A stretch of 64,000 bases of DNA from Bizionia myxarmorum. Lineage in GTDB: Bacteria > Bacteroidota > Bacteroidia > Flavobacteriales > Flavobacteriaceae. The notes beneath the pieces are model-generated. The model had not been told where the DNA came from. It searched no databases and saw only the letters and a list, made by a program, of their open reading frames with translations. Shown here one piece after another: positions 36,069 to 44,014 of the stretch. Where the stretch lies: NCBI RefSeq assembly GCF_008086205.1, contig NZ_VSKK01000001.1, forward strand, positions 1,240,001 through 1,304,000, in the 5' to 3' direction. Both the position numbers and the translations under genes were made by a program. Position 1 is the first letter of the stretch, and every line of letters starts with the position of its first letter.

Positions 36069-38378
36069 ATGAAAAAACTAAAGTATTTATTTCTATCCGC
36101 TTTATTTGTTTCGGTCGGTGCATTTGCCCAAGATCAGGAACAAAAGCCAGAGCGCAAACCCGGTCATACCAACACTAACAAATTTAAGCAGTTGTATGAT
36201 GAGTTTTCAACACCAAACATGTTCCGAACAGCTTCGGGAGCACCAGGGCCAGCTTATTATCAGCAACAAGCGGATTATAAAATTGACATTACCTTAGATG
36301 ACGAAAAAGCCAGAATTTCTGGTTTTGAAACAATTACCTATACCAATAATTCCCCAGATCAGTTAAAGTATTTATGGGTGCAACTGGATCAAAACATGCG
36401 TGCTAAAGATTCAGAATCGCCTTTAATTGAAGGAAGTGGCGTACAACCAGCACAACAAGCAGGCGCTTTTGCTTCAGAATATATGTCTGACGGTTTTGAT
36501 GGTGGTTTTAAAATTGAATCTATTACAGATACAAACGGAAAAGCATTAGCGCACATGATTAATAATACCATGATGCGTGTAGAGTTACCAAAAGCTTTAG
36601 GAACTGGAGAGAAATTCAGTTTCGCTGTAAAGTGGTGGTATAATATTAATGATTATGTGAATATGGGTGGACGTTCAGGTTATGAATTTTTCCCAGAAGA
36701 TGGCAACAGAAACTATATTATTGCGCAATTCTATCCAAGAATGGCTGTTTATAATGATGTTGAAGGCTGGCAAAACTCCCAATTTTGGGGTCGTGATGAA
36801 TTCGCATTACCATTCGGAAATTTTGAAGTGAACATTACCGTTCCTTCAGATCATATTTTAGATGCAACTGGAAAATTGACAAACCGTAAGGAAGTGTTTT
36901 CAAAAGACATGATGAACCGTTTTGAACAAGCCCAGAAATCATACGATAAGCCAGTTATGATTGTAACACAAGCTGAAGCTGAAAAAGCTGAAAAAGGGCG
37001 TGCAAAAGGAACTAAAACTTGGAAATTTTACGCAGAAAATGTGCGTGATTTCGGTTTTGCTTCTTCAAGAAAATATATTTGGGATATGATGGCCGTTAAA
37101 ATCGGTGATAGAACGGTAATGGCTGTATCTATGTATCCTAAAGAAGGAAATCCGTTATGGGAAGAATGGTCTACTTATGCCGTTGCAAGTACATTAACGT
37201 CTTATTCTAGAATGACATTTGATTATCCATACCACAAAGCGATTTCGGTTCATGCCAAGCAACAAGGAATGGAATATCCAATGATTTGTTTTAACTATGG
37301 TCGTCCAGATAAAGATGGAAAATATAGTGATCGTACAAAATACGGGATGATAAGCGTTATTATTCATGAAGTGGGACATAACTTTTTCCCAATGATTGTA
37401 AATAGTGATGAGCGTCAATGGACATGGATGGATGAAGGTTTAAATACGTTCTTACAATATGTTGCCGAGCAAGATTTTGGTGGATGGTATCCAAAAGCGC
37501 TCTCTAAAGGTGATGCAAAATATCCTTCAAGCCGCGGACCTGCAGCTAATATTGTTCCTTACATGGGCGGTGATCAAGATTATATTGCACCAATTATGAC
37601 CAAGGGTTTAAATACCTACCAATTTGGAAATAATGCTTACGGAAAACCAGGAACAGCTCTTAATATTTTGAGAGAAACAGTTATGGGGCATGAGTTATTT
37701 GATTATGCTTTTAGAGAATATTCTCACCGTTGGATGTTTAAACACCCAACTCCAGAAGATTTTTTCAGAACCATGGAAGATGCATCCGCATTTGATTTAG
37801 ATTGGTATTGGAGAGGTTGGTTCTATACTACAGATTATGTGGATATGGGCGTGAAAGATGTGAAGAAATATTACGTATCTGCAGAACCAAACGAGCAAGT
37901 TAAAGCTATGGTTAAGCAGCGTGGTATGAAAATGAGCGATTTACCACCATTAGTTTATATGGTTGAAGAAGGAAGTGAAGAGTTCAACGAGAACATGAAA
38001 AAAGGAACGTTATTAGAAAATTCACCAACTTTAAACGAGTATGTTATGGATAACTTTACGCCTGAAGAGCGTAAGAATATCAAACAACCAAAATACTTCT
38101 ATAGTGTAACGTTTGAAAAACCAGGCGGATTGGTAATGCCTATTATTGTAGAATATACATATGCTGATGGTACTACTAAAATGGAGAAATATCCAGCACA
38201 AATTTGGAGATTAAATGATAAGGAAGTTAGTAAAGCGGTTGCTTCAGATAAGGAAATTGTAAAAATTACAGTAGATCCTAATTTAGAAACTGCCGATGTA
38301 GATACATCTAACAACTCTTGGCCAAGAGAGGTAACTCAAAGCCAATTTGACAAGTTCAAAAATAAGTCTAAAGACTAA
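36069..38378 (+). CDS. M1 family metallopeptidase (exported)
   Basis: 769-aa gluzincin aminopeptidase-like enzyme with signal peptide (YLFLSALFVSVGAFAQ). Zinc site HEVGH at 433-437 with the third ligand Glu456 (TWMDEGLNTFLQ), giving the HExxH-18-E pattern. The substrate loop usually GxMEN reads GMEYPM here, as in Bacteroidota relatives. Residues 60-280 fit the N-terminal M1 beta domain (DITLDDEKARISGFETITY). No T9SS tail is apparent. Likely periplasmic peptide degradation. Ends at a strong terminator. Confidence 0.92.
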   Translation: MKKLKYLFLSALFVSVGAFAQDQEQKPERKPGHTNTNKFKQLYDEFSTPNMFRTASGAPGPAYYQQQADYKIDITLDDEKARISGFETITYTNNSPDQLKYLWVQLDQNMRAKDSESPLIEGSGVQPAQQAGAFASEYMSDGFDGGFKIESITDTNGKALAHMINNTMMRVELPKALGTGEKFSFAVKWWYNINDYVNMGGRSGYEFFPEDGNRNYIIAQFYPRMAVYNDVEGWQNSQFWGRDEFALPFGNFEVNITVPSDHILDATGKLTNRKEVFSKDMMNRFEQAQKSYDKPVMIVTQAEAEKAEKGRAKGTKTWKFYAENVRDFGFASSRKYIWDMMAVKIGDRTVMAVSMYPKEGNPLWEEWSTYAVASTLTSYSRMTFDYPYHKAISVHAKQQGMEYPMICFNYGRPDKDGKYSDRTKYGMISVIIHEVGHNFFPMIVNSDERQWTWMDEGLNTFLQYVAEQDFGGWYPKALSKGDAKYPSSRGPAANIVPYMGGDQDYIAPIMTKGLNTYQFGNNAYGKPGTALNILRETVMGHELFDYAFREYSHRWMFKHPTPEDFFRTMEDASAFDLDWYWRGWFYTTDYVDMGVKDVKKYYVSAEPNEQVKAMVKQRGMKMSDLPPLVYMVEEGSEEFNENMKKGTLLENSPTLNEYVMDNFTPEERKNIKQPKYFYSVTFEKPGGLVMPIIVEYTYADGTTKMEKYPAQIWRLNDKEVSKAVASDKEIVKITVDPNLETADVDTSNNSWPREVTQSQFDKFKNKSKD

Positions 38379-38395
38379 TTAGAATAAATTTTATT

Positions 38396-38428
38396 AAAAG
38401 CCGACTATTTATCAGTCGGCTTTTTTTA
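38396..38428. terminator. Terminator after the M1 peptidase
   Basis: Stem AAAAGCCGACT / AGTCGGCTTTT with a T-run; the same stem core (GCCGACT) as at the nqr operon end. Confidence 0.92.
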
Positions 38429-38447
38429 TTCGTATCATTCTACTTAC

Positions 38448-38455
38448 TATATTTG
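38448..38455 (+). promoter_or_regulatory. -7 promoter box directly before tatA
   Basis: TATATTTG matches TAnnTTTG. The predicted GTG start of tatA follows after 4 bases, where transcription should begin. Confidence 0.55.
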
Positions 38456-38459
38456 CATC

Positions 38460-38747
38460 GTGATACAGCAAGTAATATTTTTATTCATCGGTACAACCGA
38501 AATCATGTTTATACTATTTATAGTAATCATGGTTTTTGGTGCTGATAAAATCCCGGAAATTGCCCGCGGATTAGGAAAAGGAATGCGTATGCTGAAAGAT
38601 GCTTCCAATGATATCAAATCGGAAATCACGAAAAGTGCTGAAAAAAACGGTATTGATACCAGCGTTACTAAAGACGTTCAAGACGAACTTAATAAAGTAA
38701 AAGACCAATTAGAGGATTTTACGGGTTCCGTGAGACGTAAGTTATAA
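38460..38747 (+). CDS. tatA: Twin-arginine translocase subunit TatA/TatB family
   Basis: 95-aa Tat component. A single N-terminal helix (EIMFILFIVIMVFG), FG hinge, and amphipathic helix ADKIPEIARGLGKGMRMLKD are the TatA signature, followed by a charged tail. The start is GTG at 38460, since the first ATG (38505) would remove the beginning of the membrane helix. The -7 box 4 bases before implies a leaderless or almost leaderless mRNA. tatC is not in the window. Confidence 0.9.
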   Translation: MIQQVIFLFIGTTEIMFILFIVIMVFGADKIPEIARGLGKGMRMLKDASNDIKSEITKSAEKNGIDTSVTKDVQDELNKVKDQLEDFTGSVRRKL

Positions 38748-38784
38748 ATTCCTGCGAAGGCAGGAAGGCAGGAAGGCAGGAAAT
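38748..38784. repeat. TCCTGC/GCAGGA palindrome with amplified right arm
   Basis: Begins directly after the tatA TAA. ATTCCTGC-GAAG-GCAGGAA is followed by additional GAAGGCAG units (three in all), as if the right arm slipped during replication. Same family as 39960, 45560, 45714, 46124 and 52661. Confidence 0.8.
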
Positions 38785-39072
38785 CCAAGATTTAGAGAAG
38801 CTAATCTCATTTTTAACATCTGTTTTTACAAAGTATTTAGACAAATAATTTCTTGACAGACTTTACTTTTCTTGAATTGTTGTGTTCAAGTTATATGAGC
38901 AATTGGTTAAGTTGATTTTTTTTCTTTATAGTTCACGTTTAGTATAACCGCAGTTACGGGATTAAATTTAATGTTTTTCGGTTATGCACCGACGGTAGCA
39001 ATTAGGCGTGGATTCGGACGCAGTCGAATCCGCCGTAATTGCGGTTATACATTGTTGTAAAGCGTTTTTTAT
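38785..39072. other. Gene-free stretch with a long inverted repeat
   Basis: No coding region seen on either strand. From 38785 to 38940 only A/T-rich sequence and a small CTTGAA/TTCAAG hairpin. The structured part is the inverted repeat at 38942-39050, listed separately. Confidence 0.6.
38942..39050. repeat. 109-bp attC-like imperfect inverted repeat
   Basis: Outer arms GTATAACCGCAGTTACGG (38942-38959) and CCGTAATTGCGGTTATAC (39033-39050) pair at 17 of 18 positions. Inside, GGATTCG (39010) and CGAATCC (39025) form a stem with an 8-base loop, extended by GGCG/CGCC and AATTA/TAATT with single bulged bases. The right arm can pair with either the outer or an inner partner. Bulged bases in a long hairpin next to small genes recall integron attC sites, but no clean R box is present. 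Confidence 0.55.
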
Positions 39073-39483
39073 TTACTGGTTGACTTTACAAACTGCAAAA
39101 GTTTTTCTATCCGACAGTAAATAGAGATAGTAGATTTTGTCATATTTATTCTCCGTGATTAATGATTTGGACATATTCAATATTTCGAGGTCATTATTAT
39201 AAATGTAGTCGTTCAATTCGATATTTAAGTAGAACGTACCTTTCTTAAACCTATCATTTGTTAAAATTGAATTTTCCAAATATTGAAAATCTAAAGAGTC
39301 AATTCTGAATAGGCTGTACTCTGCCATAGGTTCAAGAAACCCGTTTTCTTCTCCAGATTGAATCAAAGTTGGTTTGTAAACTCTATCAAATTGAGCCATT
39401 TCATTTACGTTATCAAATAGTTCGGTGTCATTTTGACAACTGGTAAATGATAATATGGCTACTATTAATAAAAGTCGGTTCAT
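39073..39483 (-). CDS. Small putative lipoprotein of unknown function
   Basis: 136 aa with a lipoprotein signal peptide (LLLIVAILSFTSCQND, Cys16 as the expected lipidated residue). The mature part is acidic and rich in Tyr/Asn/Leu; no known domain recognised. It lies between the 38942-39050 inverted repeat and the direct repeat at 39495, isolated from neighbouring operons, and looks like accessory cargo. Confidence 0.7.
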   Translation of the reverse strand: MNRLLLIVAILSFTSCQNDTELFDNVNEMAQFDRVYKPTLIQSGEENGFLEPMAEYSLFRIDSLDFQYLENSILTNDRFKKGTFYLNIELNDYIYNNDLEILNMSKSLITENKYDKIYYLYLLSDRKTFAVCKVNQ

Positions 39484-39494
39484 TTTAATGCTTT

Positions 39495-39530
39495 ACAACG
39501 TCATGATATGAAATCGTTTGAATGTTTTAT
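39495..39530. repeat. Direct repeat copy 1, 5' of the small lipoprotein gene
   Basis: 36 bases, 29 identical to 39885-39920; shared cores ACAAC, CATGAT and TGAAATCGTTT. It lies 11 bases upstream of the minus-strand lipoprotein start. Confidence 0.7.
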
Positions 39531-39616
39531 ATCAATTGTAAACGAAGTTCGTTCTTTTTTTTAAGAAAGTCAAGTTTCAACTTTTCTGCTAAATGACAAG
39601 CTATAAGGAATTAGGA

Positions 39617-39841
39617 TTACTCTATAATCTCATAATCAATATCCAATTTTCTTAAAGCTCTCAAAGCTGATCCCGAGTTTTTATCATCCACTTCAATATC
39701 TACAGCGTCTCCTTCTAAAAGTATATCTGCAAGTTCATGAGATAAGGAATCACTTATGTTAATTGAAACCTCTGCAATACATTTGGCTATGGCTCTTTTG
39801 TCGGGTCTTTGAGCATCACATGACAATAGGTTTAGTTTCAT
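39617..39841 (-). CDS. Small acidic protein, possibly ribosomal L7/L12 C-terminal-like
   Basis: 74 aa. Pattern: a helix with Lys/Arg (DKRAIAKCIAEVSINI), a second helix ending in a Gly (SHELADILLEGDAVDIEV), then a helix and strand (ALRALRKLDIDYEIIE). The order and the ELADILLEG / ALRALRKLDIDYEI spacing resemble the L7/L12 C-terminal domain fold, but identity is low and this is only a suggestion. Start ATG is preceded by an A/T-rich leader and the second direct repeat. Confidence 0.65.
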   Translation of the reverse strand: MKLNLLSCDAQRPDKRAIAKCIAEVSINISDSLSHELADILLEGDAVDIEVDDKNSGSALRALRKLDIDYEIIE

Positions 39842-39884
39842 ATTAAGATAATTTATTAATGTAATATATTAGGATTTAGATAAC

Positions 39885-39920
39885 ACAACAACATGATGTG
39901 AAATCGTTTATCTGATTTAT
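39885..39920. repeat. Direct repeat copy 2, 5' of the 74-aa gene
   Basis: Matches 39495-39530 at 29 of 36 positions, 390 bases away, same orientation. Each copy precedes one small minus-strand gene. Confidence 0.7.
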
Positions 39921-39959
39921 AACTGACAGAAACCAAGTTAGCTAAATTTATACAAACAG

Positions 39960-39979
39960 ATTCCTGCTTCCGCAGGAAT
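39960..39979. repeat. TCCTGC/GCAGGA palindrome at the O-methyltransferase 3' end
   Basis: 20-bp ATTCCTGC-TTCC-GCAGGAAT. The next base begins the stop codon of the minus-strand methyltransferase, so the palindrome starts exactly where coding ends. Confidence 0.8.
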
Positions 39980-40624
39980 TTACAACTTCCTACTAATAGT
40001 CATGCCATCACGAATGGGCAACAAAACCGTTTCTACCCGTGAATCTTCTTTCAGTAATTTATTGTAAGCAATAAGTGCCGGGGTAGAAGTGTCATCCTTT
40101 TTAAAGCTTGTATCAAGCACTTTTCCGCTCCAAAGCACATTATCAGACAAGATAATGCCACCTGTATTTAAACGGGCTATAATTAACTCAAAATAGGCTG
40201 CATAATTATCCTTGTCGGCGTCAATAAACACCAAATCGAATTTTTTATTAAGGGTTGGAATAATATCTAAAGCATTTCCTAAATGTTGGTGAATTTGCTT
40301 TCCATAGTCAGATTTGTCAAAATACATCCTTTGGAAATCTACTAATTCTTCATTTATATCAATGGTATGAAGTTCGCCCGTTTTTTGAATCCCTTCTGCT
40401 AAACATAAAGCTGAATATCCTGTATAGGTACCAATTTCTAAAATGTTTTCAGGATTTACCAATTTGGAAAGCATACTTAAAACACGACCTTGATAATGCC
40501 CGCTTAACATGCGTGGCTGCAAAATTTTCTGGTAGGTTTCGCGTGTTAATTGCTGTAGTAATGCCGGCTCGTCTTCCGAATGGTTTACAACATACGTATC
40601 TAAATCTTCTGAAAGGAAATGCAT
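39980..40624 (-). CDS. O-methyltransferase, caffeoyl-CoA/catechol type
   Basis: 214-aa class I SAM methyltransferase of the Methyltransf_3 family. Motifs: ILEIGTYTGYSALCLAEG, LHTIDINEELVDF, DLVFIDADKDNYAAYFELI and GGIILSDNVLWSGKV, with the Asp-Asp-Asn metal ligands in the usual places. Such enzymes methylate catechol-type hydroxyls, Mg2+-dependent; the natural substrate is unknown. It is adjacent to but separated from the kynurenine cluster by 180 bases with repeats. 3-Hydroxylated aromatics from that pathway are one possible substrate (speculative). Confidence 0.9.
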   Translation of the reverse strand: MHFLSEDLDTYVVNHSEDEPALLQQLTRETYQKILQPRMLSGHYQGRVLSMLSKLVNPENILEIGTYTGYSALCLAEGIQKTGELHTIDINEELVDFQRMYFDKSDYGKQIHQHLGNALDIIPTLNKKFDLVFIDADKDNYAAYFELIIARLNTGGIILSDNVLWSGKVLDTSFKKDDTSTPALIAYNKLLKEDSRVETVLLPIRDGMTISRKL

Positions 40625-40804
40625 TATTTCAAGTTATGAGTTATGAGATATCTGTTATGAGTTATGGGTTGTCCGGTTGAGCGCCATATCTCACGACAGG
40701 CAGGCAGTCGAAACCTATTTCAAATAGTGAAATATAATCTAGGCGCATTCAACTTATAACATTCTATAAAAATATAAATTACTGTTGTATTGGAGCAGAG
40801 ACCC
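40625..40804. other. Intergenic repeats, no gene
   Basis: Contains a short tandem duplication (TTATGAGTTATG at two places, 40634-40675), then GGTTGAGCGC and CAGTCGAAACC separated by 20 bases holding GACAGGCAGG, and a hairpin TATTTCA/TGAAATA. GAGCGCAGTCGAAA-type repeats are common in flavobacteria; here the unit seems interrupted. Confidence 0.5.
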
Positions 40805-41893
40805 TTATCCTAAAATCCGATTCACTAATTTCTTTTTGGCAGCTTCATCATCACCACAAAGCCACTGAATCACGTTATCTTCCCAAATAGCATCACGCTC
40901 CGTTTCGCTAATAATTTTTTGTTCCATGGCCAAGTCCAAAATCTTTCCTGGGTAAGATGATTGTTGGGCGCTTTCCATTTCTCCTAAAGGATACGGATCA
41001 TCCAGTCCCATTAATACTTGCTTGGATCCTTGATTTTTTATCAATAATTGCAGTCCGCCGGTATCATGAACAAGCGTATCAAAAAATATGTTTTTGTGTC
41101 CAACCGCTTTTCTTGGATGACTTTTCCCTTCAAATAAATCCGGTCTACCATCAAAACCTTGAATACGTCTGCCTAAATTAATTTGTGCTAATTGTCCGCC
41201 ATGCGCAAAACAGGTTCGCATATTTGGGTATTTATCTTGGTAACCATTTAAAGTTAAAAAATGATAGGCATCAGCACATTGCGCCAACATCCATATCAAA
41301 TGAAAACGCCAAGATGTATTTTCCAATTTTATAAATTTTTCACCATCATACGGGTGAATTTCTACTGCTAAATTATATTTGTTGGCCAGTTCAAAAATAG
41401 GCTCATTTTCTTCATCAAAAATACAACGCCAAGTACCAATCGTATCCATGTAATGCGTTGGAAGGCAAAGTAATTGCATGCCTAATTCGTTAACGCAGCG
41501 TTCAATTTCCCAACAAGCACCATCTACAAAACCAGGATGAACTACAAAACCACAGGTAAATTTACTTGGATTTTCACGTTGGGCTTTCGCATTAAAATCA
41601 TTTTGAAAACGTAAAGCTTTGCGCATTTCTTCCACGCGTAACCCGTTTCCATATAATTGAGAAAGGTTTAAAACCACCGCATGGTCAATATTAAAACGCT
41701 CCATCCACGCTAACTTTTCATCTAAAAAGAAACTAGAATCCGTAATTGGTCGGTTCCAATCTTTTTGAAGCATGAATTTCCGATCTTTATCTACCCAGAA
41801 AATTTCCTTATCCTGCATAAATTGCGGAATTTCCTCTGGATAGGGAAGTAGGTGAGAGTGACCGTTAATGCGAAGTTTTCGTCTAGATTCCAT
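40805..41893 (-). CDS. 2-amino-3-carboxymuconate-6-semialdehyde decarboxylase (ACMSD)
   Basis: Amidohydrolase-family Zn enzyme (362 aa) that decarboxylates ACMS to 2-aminomuconate semialdehyde, steering tryptophan carbon away from quinolinate. Metal ligands: HxH at residues 12 and 14 (NGHSHLLPYP), His in LAVEIHPYDG, His in TCFAHGGQLAQ, and Asp in VLMGLDDPYPLGEM, which matches ACMSD. Lies 48 bases after the dioxygenase gene that makes its substrate. Confidence 0.92.
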   Translation of the reverse strand: MESRRKLRINGHSHLLPYPEEIPQFMQDKEIFWVDKDRKFMLQKDWNRPITDSSFFLDEKLAWMERFNIDHAVVLNLSQLYGNGLRVEEMRKALRFQNDFNAKAQRENPSKFTCGFVVHPGFVDGACWEIERCVNELGMQLLCLPTHYMDTIGTWRCIFDEENEPIFELANKYNLAVEIHPYDGEKFIKLENTSWRFHLIWMLAQCADAYHFLTLNGYQDKYPNMRTCFAHGGQLAQINLGRRIQGFDGRPDLFEGKSHPRKAVGHKNIFFDTLVHDTGGLQLLIKNQGSKQVLMGLDDPYPLGEMESAQQSSYPGKILDLAMEQKIISETERDAIWEDNVIQWLCGDDEAAKKKLVNRILG

Positions 41894-41941
41894 AAGTTAT
41901 TGTGCGCTGTAAAATGTTTGTTTAATATTAAAAAAAGCTAT

Positions 41942-42475
41942 TTAATCAATCTGAACTTTTTTTGGCGGCTCCATCGTTTCGCCACAATTAGGACACTGGC
42001 GTTTTTGGGTATCGCTGTAATATTTGTCGAAAATTACCGGCATATCGGTTTCAATATTTTCAACAGTAAAATCCTCTTCGTATAGTTTGGTTGTGCAATT
42101 TTCGCAGAACCATAACAAGGCATCACGCATACCTTCTGGACGCTTATATTCAATAACCAATCCGACAGTATTGGCTTCTCTTTGCGGGGAATGAGGTACT
42201 TTTGGTGGTAATAAATAAATATCACCTTCTCTAATATGCACATCTTTTGGCGTGCCATTATCAATTATTTTCAGCACCATATCACCCTCCACTTGGTAGA
42301 AAAATTCGGGTGTTTCGTTGTAGTGATAATCCTTTCGGTTATTCGGTCCACCAACAACCATCACAATAAAATCGCCATCTTTCCAGACTACTTTATTTCC
42401 AACTGGTGGTTTTAATAAATGTCTATTTTCCTCAATCCAAGCCTTGAAATTTAAAGGCGAAACTAATTGACTCAT
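41942..42475 (-). CDS. 3-hydroxyanthranilate 3,4-dioxygenase
   Basis: Fe(II) cupin dioxygenase opening the ring of 3-hydroxyanthranilate to ACMS (177 aa). Iron ligands fit H and E in DYHYNETPEFFYQ and the His in LPPKVPHSPQRE. The C-terminus carries two CxxC pairs (FCENC and QCPNCGE), the rubredoxin-like second iron site of bacterial HAO. Followed by ACMSD on the same strand. Gene names in use for this enzyme include nbaC and haaO. Confidence 0.95.
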   Translation of the reverse strand: MSQLVSPLNFKAWIEENRHLLKPPVGNKVVWKDGDFIVMVVGGPNNRKDYHYNETPEFFYQVEGDMVLKIIDNGTPKDVHIREGDIYLLPPKVPHSPQREANTVGLVIEYKRPEGMRDALLWFCENCTTKLYEEDFTVENIETDMPVIFDKYYSDTQKRQCPNCGETMEPPKKVQID

Positions 42476-42490
42476 AAGCTATTTGTTTTT

Positions 42491-42600
42491 TTGGGCGTTC
42501 CGTTACTTCGCTTAAGCTGCGTAACGTCAGGCTTTCGCAAGTCGCTTCCCGATGAAAAAATCGGGAGAGCTCCAACAATTGCTCAATCCTTAACGCAGAA
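42491..42600. repeat. Dispersed flavobacterial-type repeat upstream of the dioxygenase
   Basis: Three nested hairpins: CGTTAC/GTAACG (42500-42535), CCCGAT/ATCGGG (42548-42565), and outer TTGGGCG near the start. It ends AATCCTTAACGCAGAA. The vocabulary (TTGGGCGTTCC, GGGAGAGCTCC, CAATCC-TAACGCAG) is familiar from intergenic repeats in this group. No coding potential seen. Confidence 0.55.
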
Positions 42601-42619
42601 TAATCTTATAAATATACAA

Positions 42620-42652
42620 AGACCTCACAGGTTTTGAAAACCTGTGAGGTCT
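42620..42652. repeat. 33-bp perfect palindrome, possible bidirectional terminator
   Basis: AGACCTCACAGGTTTT, a central G, and its exact reverse complement, followed by ATTTTT. Similar GACCTCACAGGTTTT palindromes are widespread in flavobacterial intergenic regions. The rest of 42653-42768 holds nothing I can assign. Confidence 0.8.
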
Positions 42653-42768
42653 ATTTTTATAAACAATTTTAATTTGTTCGTTTTTCGAACGCTTCACCTT
42701 GTTTAGGTTCATTAGAATTGGTTATACCTTAACTGATAAATTATGAAAACGTAAATTCTCATTTGGAA

Positions 42769-43218
42769 TCAATTTGTGATATAATCACTGGTATTTATTT
42801 TCCGCTTCTTACCAAATTGAAGGTCTATTATTTTATAGGAGTCGTTAACGAATTCAACCGTAAAGTAAATTTGATACCGCGGTTTTAATTCCGATTTTGT
42901 CTTTTTGTAAAAGTTCCGCTCGTACCAAACAATATTTCGGTCATCATTAATATAATGGTGCGCATTAGAATTTGCGTTTTTTCTGGTATACTCTAATGAT
43001 AAGAATGCCGATTCGGTGTTTAAGTATACACGGTCTACCGTATTGGGGTTTTCCAACAACGGTATCACATTATTACTATTGTTAAATTGAATCCAATTAG
43101 CAATTTCTTCAACCGCTGGTAACTGATCTATTTCCGCATTCGAATAATTTTCTATAACATATTGAGCGTGACCAATGGCGGATAACATCAGAAATAGGCA
43201 CGTGATGTAGGTTTTCAT
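42769..43218 (-). CDS. Small exported protein of unknown function
   Basis: 149 aa, signal peptide (YITCLFLMLSAIGHAQ). The mature part alternates polar and aromatic residues (YQIYFTVEFVNDSYKIIDLQFG), suggesting beta structure. No family recognised. It starts 8 bases after the SDR gene stop, so it is probably in the kynurenine-cluster transcript. Confidence 0.7.
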   Translation of the reverse strand: MKTYITCLFLMLSAIGHAQYVIENYSNAEIDQLPAVEEIANWIQFNNSNNVIPLLENPNTVDRVYLNTESAFLSLEYTRKNANSNAHHYINDDRNIVWYERNFYKKTKSELKPRYQIYFTVEFVNDSYKIIDLQFGKKRKINTSDYITN

Positions 43219-43226
43219 ATGTTTTT

Positions 43227-44009
43227 TTATAAGCTTTTAGTACGCCCACCGTCAACAGGTAGATTGATACCGTTTATATAACCAGCGCGTTCACTTGCTA
43301 AAAAAATTATAGCATCCGCTAATTCTTCTGGTTTGGCAAAACGTTTGGCAGGAACCGCTTGTTTCATAGCATTGGCAGCTTCTTCTTCAGTATTACCAGA
43401 TTTAGCCGATTTGTTTTTAATTATTTCCGCTAACCGATCCGTTCCTGTAGCGCCGGGCAACACATTATTAACCGTGATTCCAAAAGATCCTAATTCGTTA
43501 GATAAGGTTTTACTCCAATTGGCAACGGCACCACGAATGGTATTACTAACACCCAAACCGTCCAAAGGTTGTTTCACGGATGTAGAGATAACGTTTACAA
43601 TCCGACCATAACCCGCTTCTTTCATAAACGGAACAACCGCTTGCGCTAAAACGTGATTACATTTTAAATGCTGGGTAAACGCTTTTTGAAATTCATCTAG
43701 ATTTGCCGAAAAAACAGGTCCGCCTGCTGGCCCACCCGTATTATTTACTAAAATATGAAACCCATTATTTTCAGAAATGAATTCTGATACTTTTTGATGT
43801 AATTCCTCTGGATTTGAAAAATCAGCAACAATATAACTATGTCTTCCTCCTTTTGGTAATTCGGCTAAAACAGCTTTTAACTTCTCTTCGTTTCTGGCAA
43901 TTAAAGTTACGTTAGCGCCTTCGGAAGCTAAAGACATAGCTGTTGCTTTTCCAATTCCTGCTGTACTTCCGCAAACTAGTGCGTTTTTATTATTTAAGTT
44001 TAGATTCAT
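43227..44009 (-). CDS. Short-chain dehydrogenase/reductase
   Basis: 260-aa Rossmann-fold oxidoreductase. NAD(P)-binding ALVCGSTAGIGKATA near residue 10, LVNNTGGPAGGP (NNxG variant), catalytic Ser in NVISTSVKQP, but the usual YxxxK reads VSNTIRGAVANW, so the catalytic Tyr and Lys are absent or displaced. The C-terminal YINGINLPVDGGRT is typical. This matches a subgroup of SDR proteins with an atypical active site. Within the kynurenine cluster; its reaction there, if any, is unknown. Confidence 0.88.
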   Translation of the reverse strand: MNLNLNNKNALVCGSTAGIGKATAMSLASEGANVTLIARNEEKLKAVLAELPKGGRHSYIVADFSNPEELHQKVSEFISENNGFHILVNNTGGPAGGPVFSANLDEFQKAFTQHLKCNHVLAQAVVPFMKEAGYGRIVNVISTSVKQPLDGLGVSNTIRGAVANWSKTLSNELGSFGITVNNVLPGATGTDRLAEIIKNKSAKSGNTEEEAANAMKQAVPAKRFAKPEELADAIIFLASERAGYINGINLPVDGGRTKSL

Positions 44010-44014
44010 AATGT

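Noticed and set aside
42620-42652. Perfect palindrome considered as a transcription-factor operator
   Set aside because: Very long, followed by a T-run, and of a type found widely between genes in this group; terminator or dispersed repeat is more likely.
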